Shown piece by piece: positions 58,866-64,000 of a DNA stretch of 64,000 nucleotides (position 1 is the stretch's first letter; the number at the start of each line of letters is the position of its first letter). The translations under genes and the position numbers were made by a program. The DNA is from Alteromonas sp. C1M14 (lineage in GTDB: Bacteria > Pseudomonadota > Gammaproteobacteria > Enterobacterales > Alteromonadaceae). Location of the stretch: contig NZ_JAHKQF010000016.1 in assembly GCF_018860965.1 (NCBI RefSeq), positions 84,446 through 148,445 of the forward strand. Reading direction: 5' to 3'. Under the pieces are notes generated by a model. The model worked only from the letters and a program-made list of their open reading frames with translations. It was not told the DNA's origin and made no database searches.

Positions 58866-61800
58866 TTTTTATCCGCACTTCCCGTTATTCTGTTGCTTAG
58901 TATTAAGCCTCTTAACATCCCCGCGATTAATATAAAGCCCAAGGCCGCCAGCGCGATAAAGAGATTAACAGACCAGGCATGATCATCGGCTTTGCTATCT
59001 TGCCCTTGTGTTAGTTCGCGCTGTTTACCGTTGTCTTGGTCTTTTTCTGCCACTGACACCTCGGTTATTCGTGTCGGTGAAGACGTAGACGGTGCTTCTT
59101 GCGCTGTTCCTTTCGCTTTATTAAGGACCTCGGTAAGGGTCGCTTCTTCCTCTGCATTGAGGTATTGATCAAGCCAATCAAGCATGGGATGGTTTGGATC
59201 CGTATGCCCACTGCCAGGCAAACCATGAGCACTCACTAAGCGTACAAATTGGGATGCTAATTGATGGGTTTGTTCATCGTCGGCATGCCAAAAACCTTTT
59301 TGAATGGCAACCAACATCACTGCCAGCATATTGCTTTTCACATGTACATTGTGGGATTGCTCTAAAAACGCATCCAATCCTAATCCATACCGGTCGTTAA
59401 TATACACATCGGTTACTTCTTCCCAAGCCCAATCCCCCACTAATGTGGGATTCGTTATTTGCCAGCCCCACAAGTATTCAACAAACTCACTTCCCATGGT
59501 TCTTGCGCCCGCATAACCGTGTTCCATCATACCTTTTAACCAAGCGGGGTTTAAATAACGCCCTCTCAATTCCTCCCGCAATGCCAATGCCAGTGGCCGT
59601 GCTGAAATACGGTTGGGATTGGCATGATCCATCACGTAGTTATCTGGCGCTTTCCCGCTAACCGACTCAACGGCAAGACTTAAACCACCGAGATAATCGA
59701 AGGCGTCGTTATTGTCTATTAACCCATAAAGGTTACTGGCCCGTCCTAAATAGGTATTTTCCACACTGCCAACGGCTCTGCGGTATGCCGATTGAGCCGG
59801 AATGCCGAAGCCATCGTTGGTATAGCTATGACCTAAGCGGCGCAGAAAAACAGCAGCCAACTCATGGCGATGTTCCCATGCGCCAGACCGTTCAGCTAAA
59901 CGGTTAATACCAGCGCCATATGTGCCCGGCGCATCACCAAAAACTCGATACGAGGCCACCACACCCGCTTCCTTTGCGAGTACATTTTCAGCGAGCAGCT
60001 TTTGGGTATCTTCCACCCAATGGGCAGCAACTTGGTTAACCGTTAGTGACTCATTGCCCCCGCCTATCTTATTGCTTAATGGAGAAAGGGCCGCTTCTAG
60101 GGATAAGGTGAGTGCGGGATATTGCTCAATGATAGTGTGTTTACTGGCCGCTAATGCCATTAGCCAGGCTTCATTTAATAAGGCAATTTGATGACCGTAG
60201 AGATCCCGGAAAAGACCCGATGTGGTAAACAAGGTATCACGGCGAATACGGCTGGACACATCATCGCCAGCGGAATCAGCGGTGTCCATATAGGTTAGCC
60301 CTTTAACTAAACCACGACTGTTCCAGACTGGTTTTAAGCCTAACATATCAAGACCAAAGGCAATCATTACCCCTTCATCACGGACCACATCAGATGCCCA
60401 GAGTATGACCGCTTCTTTTTTGTCTTTCGACTGCTTATTATTTTGCCGAGCGCCTTGGGCCATTTCACTGCCCACTTCCCAGGCCACCTTGCTTGGAATA
60501 AGCTCACTACTTAGGGCATAGAAATTACGCCCCGTAGGGAGACTTTGAGGACTGCGGATAGGATCATTACCCGGTCCTGGGGAAACAAACTGGCCATTTA
60601 AAGCAGATAATAAGGCTGCCATTTCTGCTTTCGGAGAGGCGATCAAAGCTTCTCGCATTTTTCCTTCATCACCTTGTTCTAAAATCCTGGTAGTTGCCAA
60701 GGTTTTATTTTCTTGCAACATGGACGACACCATCATAGTGATCGCTTGTTCATTCCAGTCTTTACCAAAAATATGTAAACCCAAGGGCATAAAACGCTCT
60801 TGTAAATTCGTCAAATAGTGTCCAACTTCGTGCACGAGCATGTCGTCATCCACGTCTTCAAATCCAATTCCCATGACACTGAGTTCTGCAGACATGGCCT
60901 CAGCAAGCTCATCTTTTAACTCTAATTTATCTAATGTTGCGCGCAAATTAGTGACTAGACGAGTAGCAACAATATCGTTACCCGAGGCATGACTGGCTTC
61001 ATAACTTTCGACCATTTGCCGCAATTGCAGTAAATCATCATATAGGGGGGTTGCCGCTAGCGGCGGCGTAAGGTGATCAATCATCACTGCTAAGCCGCGG
61101 CGTTTTGCCTGAATACCTTCCCCTACACCATCAACGATATAAGGATAAATGCCGGGAATATCGCCGCCAATAATACGAGGGTAGTCGTCAAACGCCACTC
61201 CCACAGAGCGGGTTGGCAAAAACTCGTAGGTAGAATGTCTACCCAAGTGAATGAGCGCATCAGCCGCAAAGGTATCCTGTAAATAATGGTAGAACGCCAG
61301 GTATTGATGGGGCGGCGGAAAAGCCAAATTGGCATGGAGCAATTCTTCATTGATTTCCCAGCCCCGTGGTGGTTGAGGACCAATAAATATATTGTTGTAC
61401 TGAATACCCGGTAACAAAAACTGCCCTTGATACGTCATGACCTTACCTGGTGGCTCTCCCCAACCGCTAAGCCCTTCAATTCCGGTACGGGTTAATGCGG
61501 TTATGATTTCCTGAGCATCATCGAGGGCCCCTTGGGCATTATTACCGGCAATGGCATTTTCATAGGCAGTGTTTAATTGTTTTAATAGTGCCAGCGCCCG
61601 CTCTCTTGCAGGATGATCCACCCCTTCAAGTAAATGCACCATTTCCTCGCGGGTATGGCCAAGGGTCGTCCGAGCCCATTGGGGTTTATTGTCCGCCAAC
61701 GCCTTTTTAATTTGGTCATCTAATCGTCCAAAAGGGCCAAAGCGCATTTCTTGGGTAATGGATTCAGGTAGTGTATTGAACCAAGCCTGATAATCGTCCA

Positions 61801-63247
61801 ATGATACATGGGCCGTATGTTGGCGCATTGTCGCTAATGCGCCTTTATCGTTGGGCAGATTTACCCCTTTTTCCTGCAATTCAGTAAGCAATGCTTCTGG
61901 GGATACCGGTAAGGGACCCGTATTATATCCCGCAGCTTTCAAGGATCTTAGCAGATGCCACAAGGAGGCAGGCACATCCAGATTATCGGCGCCTATATTG
62001 TGTCGTCCAGGGGGGTGATTGTAATAAACAATAGCAACCTTTTTGTCCTTATTAGGCACATTCTGAAGCTTTTGCCATTTTTCTAATCGGGTAACTAAAG
62101 CACGTACCCCCTCTTGTTCAGCAACAATACCCGTTGTACGTATTCCCGTCGTATCATCCTCTTTAGGCTTACCCGCCGTAGCAATCACGAGTGGCTGGCT
62201 AGCCCCTTGTAGTTCAGGCATTGCAACTTGATAATACACTTTCTCATGGGACAGACCGTCGGCAGACAACAAACGGGCCGTATGAGAACGATCACGCAAT
62301 TTAATGGCCTTGATAACCGGCACATTCAATGTCCGTAGTAACTGAGTGACCTGTTCTCGTCCTTCCCCAGCACCGATAACAAAGTCTTGGAACATGACTG
62401 TGGCCAACAAGGGGAGTTTTTTCGCCACTATGGTTGAAACTGCATCTACGCCCGATTCCCCCCAATATGCCAAAGCGCCGATACATTTTGCGTTAACCTT
62501 TGCCCTAATTTGCTCACAGGTATAACGAAGTATAGCCAGATCTGCCGGTCTCCCCCCTCCTGCATGATCGATAATAAAAACATGGGGTGTGGCTGATGCT
62601 TCATCCATATCAACAGGAAACCGGTTGTACAATTTATCATTGTAGAACCAACGTACTTTGGCTATTGGATGGGGCAAAGGAACAGGTATATCTTCACCAA
62701 TTAAGTGGAAGAACCAAGCAAACAAGTTAGCCGCATTATCACTTTCTCCTGCTTGCCAATATGCATTAGCATATAGCCACAAAAATGTCTTGGGCTGGTT
62801 TTTCTTTAACTTTGCAAACGCTTCAGCCATATTTTTGCCAAATCGATATCCACTTACCTCATTAACCTCTGAAACGTCACTAAAGAAAGGCTGTTGGGGG
62901 CCTCGGCTTAAAGCAATTAACCGATGATCGCTGCTAAGTACAAACACCGGCTTGGCGAAATTGCGTAGAATAGGGGTTAAGCGAGGCACGGTTGCGCCAA
63001 AAAGGCCAATACCGATGACGCCATGACTTTGCTCGATTAAAGCGGCTAATTCGCTGTCGGACATTTCACTAATCTGACGGTCAGTACGGGCGCGTACATG
63101 AAGGTTTGGCTGAGCCACTTGAAATTGTAGCCCTGCTTGCGCCACTGTCTCAGCATTTCGCTCAGAGGTTAGCACTAACAAGTATTCATGACTTTGAGCA
63201 AAAGCATTGGAAACAAAAAGAATAAAAATGAGAGAAGCAAAACGCAT
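58862..63247 (-). CDS. CobN-like chelatase, secreted and membrane-anchored
   Basis: A 1461-residue protein of the CobN/magnesium chelatase BchH family. It opens with a signal peptide (MRFASLIFILFVSNAFAQ) and ends with one transmembrane helix (VNLFIALAALGFILIAGML, about residues 1424-1442) and a short basic tail. This puts the body in the periplasm. CobN motifs include IVYYNHPPGRHNIGADNLDVP, LIHLGRHSTYEFLPTRSVG, a His-rich HEVGHYLTNL near 815 and the later RIRRDTLFTTSGLFRDL. CobN normally inserts cobalt into hydrogenobyrinate in the cytosol with CobST. Here neither exists nearby. Preceded by a cobalamin riboswitch and followed by exbB-like and DUF2149 genes. Start ATG 63245-63247 behind AAGGA. 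Confidence 0.9.
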   Translation of the reverse strand: MRFASLIFILFVSNAFAQSHEYLLVLTSERNAETVAQAGLQFQVAQPNLHVRARTDRQISEMSDSELAALIEQSHGVIGIGLFGATVPRLTPILRNFAKPVFVLSSDHRLIALSRGPQQPFFSDVSEVNEVSGYRFGKNMAEAFAKLKKNQPKTFLWLYANAYWQAGESDNAANLFAWFFHLIGEDIPVPLPHPIAKVRWFYNDKLYNRFPVDMDEASATPHVFIIDHAGGGRPADLAILRYTCEQIRAKVNAKCIGALAYWGESGVDAVSTIVAKKLPLLATVMFQDFVIGAGEGREQVTQLLRTLNVPVIKAIKLRDRSHTARLLSADGLSHEKVYYQVAMPELQGASQPLVIATAGKPKEDDTTGIRTTGIVAEQEGVRALVTRLEKWQKLQNVPNKDKKVAIVYYNHPPGRHNIGADNLDVPASLWHLLRSLKAAGYNTGPLPVSPEALLTELQEKGVNLPNDKGALATMRQHTAHVSLDDYQAWFNTLPESITQEMRFGPFGRLDDQIKKALADNKPQWARTTLGHTREEMVHLLEGVDHPARERALALLKQLNTAYENAIAGNNAQGALDDAQEIITALTRTGIEGLSGWGEPPGKVMTYQGQFLLPGIQYNNIFIGPQPPRGWEINEELLHANLAFPPPHQYLAFYHYLQDTFAADALIHLGRHSTYEFLPTRSVGVAFDDYPRIIGGDIPGIYPYIVDGVGEGIQAKRRGLAVMIDHLTPPLAATPLYDDLLQLRQMVESYEASHASGNDIVATRLVTNLRATLDKLELKDELAEAMSAELSVMGIGFEDVDDDMLVHEVGHYLTNLQERFMPLGLHIFGKDWNEQAITMMVSSMLQENKTLATTRILEQGDEGKMREALIASPKAEMAALLSALNGQFVSPGPGNDPIRSPQSLPTGRNFYALSSELIPSKVAWEVGSEMAQGARQNNKQSKDKKEAVILWASDVVRDEGVMIAFGLDMLGLKPVWNSRGLVKGLTYMDTADSAGDDVSSRIRRDTLFTTSGLFRDLYGHQIALLNEAWLMALAASKHTIIEQYPALTLSLEAALSPLSNKIGGGNESLTVNQVAAHWVEDTQKLLAENVLAKEAGVVASYRVFGDAPGTYGAGINRLAERSGAWEHRHELAAVFLRRLGHSYTNDGFGIPAQSAYRRAVGSVENTYLGRASNLYGLIDNNDAFDYLGGLSLAVESVSGKAPDNYVMDHANPNRISARPLALALREELRGRYLNPAWLKGMMEHGYAGARTMGSEFVEYLWGWQITNPTLVGDWAWEEVTDVYINDRYGLGLDAFLEQSHNVHVKSNMLAVMLVAIQKGFWHADDEQTHQLASQFVRLVSAHGLPGSGHTDPNHPMLDWLDQYLNAEEEATLTEVLNKAKGTAQEAPSTSSPTRITEVSVAEKDQDNGKQRELTQGQDSKADDHAWSVNLFIALAALGFILIAGMLRGLILSNRITGSADKK

Positions 63248-63334
63248 GACTATCCTTGTAATACAAAAATAAGACAGCAGGATGCATGCACAACATCGTC
63301 ACGACATTAAATCGTTTACAGATAATGATGACAG

Positions 63335-63363
63335 CTAAATTGAGTAATCCCGCCCTAATTTAG
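63335..63363 (-). promoter_or_regulatory. Hairpin downstream of riboswitch
   Basis: Seven-base stem CTAAATT / AATTTAG with a 15-base loop, starting right after the riboswitch closing stem on the minus strand. It may be part of the expression platform that links B12 binding to translation or transcription; no U-run follows. Confidence 0.4.
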
Positions 63364-63506
63364 TGGTTATGTTCTGTATCATGTATCTGGCTTCCATCGA
63401 AATGGATACAGTTGCAGGTACAGCTCCGGATTTAAATACCCTACCAATGGGTATTCTTACCGGATTCCATGATTGCAGCATTAAATTTCACTGCCTACAG
63501 TAACCA
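63364..63506 (-). promoter_or_regulatory. Cobalamin riboswitch
   Basis: On the minus strand the conserved B12-element parts come in order: a closing stem strand TGGTTA (63501-63506), GGAATCCGGT (63459-63468), GGAGCTGTACCTGCAACTG (63408-63426), the B12 box as GGAAGCCAGATA (63384-63395), and the pairing strand TAACCA (63364-63369). The GCAACTG and AGCCAGATA blocks are the hallmark of the adenosylcobalamin-binding RNA. It should shut down the CobN-like operon when B12 is plentiful. Confidence 0.85.
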
Positions 63507-63622
63507 GAGAAGGTTGTATAGCAGGCCACTAGGGAAGTCAATGATTAACAGGAAATAAGCGATATTCTATTGAGGAAACCTAAGGGTCTACCTAAGCGGG
63601 TTGTTTTATCGTGCCCCAAACG

Positions 63623-63654
63623 AAAAAAAGGCCACTCGCATGAGTGGCCTTTTT
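63623..63654 (-). terminator. rRNA operon terminator
   Basis: Thirteen-base stem AAAAAGGCCACTC / GAGTGGCCTTTTT with a GCAT loop; on the minus strand a seven-base T-run ends it. It lies 12 bases beyond the 5S gene. Confidence 0.92.
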
Positions 63655-63665
63655 CTTAAATTGGG

Positions 63666-63784
63666 AGCCTGGCGGTGTGCTACTCTCACATGGGGAAACC
63701 CCACACTACCATCGCCGCTAATGCGTTTCACTACTGAGTTCGGAATGGGATCAGGTGGTACCACATCGCTATTGCCGCCAGGCA
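63666..63784 (-). rRNA. rrf: 5S ribosomal RNA
   Basis: The minus strand reads TGCCTGGCGGCAATAGCGAT at the 5' end and GTAGCACACCGCCAGGC at the 3' end, whose terminal bases pair as in all 5S RNAs. Internal landmarks CCGAACTCAGTAGTGAAACG and GATGGTAGTGTGGGG match gamma-proteobacterial 5S. About 119 bases. Confidence 0.95.
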
Positions 63785-63914
63785 AAAAACTTTGTTTAAC
63801 AATTTCGGAAAGCTTGATATCAATGTCAATCAGAGTAACTCACTACTCTAACTTACTTAAATTAGTCAGTCATTTAACTTACAACACTTAAGTATAAAGC
63901 TACTTAGGCGTTGT

Positions 63915-64000
63915 ATGGTTAAGCCTCACGGGCAATTAGTACAGGTTAGCTTAACGCCTTGCAACGCTTCCACATCCTGCCTATCAACGTTGTAGTCTAC
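63915..64000 (-). rRNA. rrl: 23S ribosomal RNA, 3' end (partial)
   Basis: On the minus strand the window contains the terminal part of 23S: GTAGACTACAACGTTGATAG, ..., AATTGCCCGTGAGGCTTAACC, which is the conserved 23S 3' end. The rest lies beyond the window. The 23S-5S spacer (63785-63914) holds no tRNA. Confidence 0.95.

Larger units (their letters stand above)
63248..63665. other. Intergenic region between rRNA operon and cobN-like gene
   Basis: It holds the rRNA terminator (63623-63654), the cobalamin riboswitch (63364-63506) with its downstream hairpin (63335-63363) and the AAGGA binding site near 63252. A GATAATGATG stretch at 63321-63330 resembles half a Fur site on the minus strand and is probably chance. 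I see no other gene. Confidence 0.7.

Noticed and set aside
63321..63330. GATAATGATG as a Fur box before the CobN-like gene
   Set aside because: Only a half-site; no inverted partner, and the riboswitch already explains control.
63601..63891. Plus-strand ORF of 96 codons at the end of the window
   Set aside because: It runs through the terminator and the 5S rRNA gene, so it is a chance reading.

Overview
The window is chromosomal DNA of a gammaproteobacterium, most likely an Alteromonadales/Alteromonadaceae-type marine heterotroph. The call rests on order-typical protein sequences and on synteny blocks shared with Escherichia coli: fadD-rnd-ycgL, slp-tsaB-yoaA, the full hisGDCBHAFI operon with its leader, and apt-dnaX-ybaB-recR-htpG-adk. 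Nearly every base is coding. I see no phage, insertion sequence, CRISPR array or tRNA gene. The genus cannot be fixed from sequence reading alone.

Layout. 1-10.3 kb (minus strand after a truncated GNAT gene): ycgN, an FAH-family hydrolase, an MltB-type transglycosylase, ycgL, rnd, fadD, an alpha/beta hydrolase, a Slp lipoprotein, a small disordered protein, tsaB and the DinG-like helicase yoaA. 10.5-11.4 kb: a TraB/GumN protein (plus). 11.4-19.4 kb (minus): a tightly packed seven-gene operon with a TVP38-flavoprotein disulfide reductase fusion, a DUF547 protein, ynjB-ynjC-ynjD ABC transporter genes, a ynjF-like CDP-alcohol phosphatidyltransferase and a sterol-desaturase-family hydroxylase. 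A TonB-dependent receptor lies just upstream of it. 22-29 kb (plus): a DoxX-like membrane protein, a SYLF lipoprotein, a DUF3360 permease, an arsenic operon (arsR-arsC-arsH-acr3) with a visible promoter and operator, and a DUF2931 protein. 29-35.8 kb (plus): a Fur-box-preceded heme-uptake operon (TonB receptor, HmuY, HmuT, HmuU, HmuV, HutZ). 36.3-43.6 kb: the his leader peptide, attenuator and eight his genes. 44.6-45.6 kb: two tandem small heat-shock proteins, each behind a ROSE-like RNA thermometer. 45.7-56.3 kb (mostly minus): a DSD1-family enzyme, a MAPEG protein, adk, htpG with a sigma-32-like promoter, recR, ybaB, dnaX with two candidate -1 frameshift sites, and apt with a 40-codon membrane ORF upstream. 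A plus-strand catalase gene splits recR from ybaB. 56.4-58 kb: a chemotaxis receptor. 58-63.5 kb (minus): a cobalamin riboswitch followed by a secreted, membrane-anchored CobN-like protein, an ExbB/TolQ-like protein and a DUF2149 protein. 63.6-64 kb: the end of an rRNA operon on the minus strand (terminator, 5S, 3' end of 23S).

How the genes work together. Two loci handle tetrapyrroles. The Fur-type locus at 29-36 kb would bind heme outside the cell, import it and open the ring. The B12-riboswitch locus at 58-63 kb encodes an exported chelatase-like protein with an ExbB-like motor partner. A secreted CobN-like protein cannot be an ordinary cytosolic cobaltochelatase subunit. CobN-like HmuS proteins are known from Bacteroidetes heme loci, so a periplasmic metal- or corrinoid-handling machine is the most interesting hypothesis here. 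The heat-shock genes, catalase and arsenic operon form the stress part of the window.
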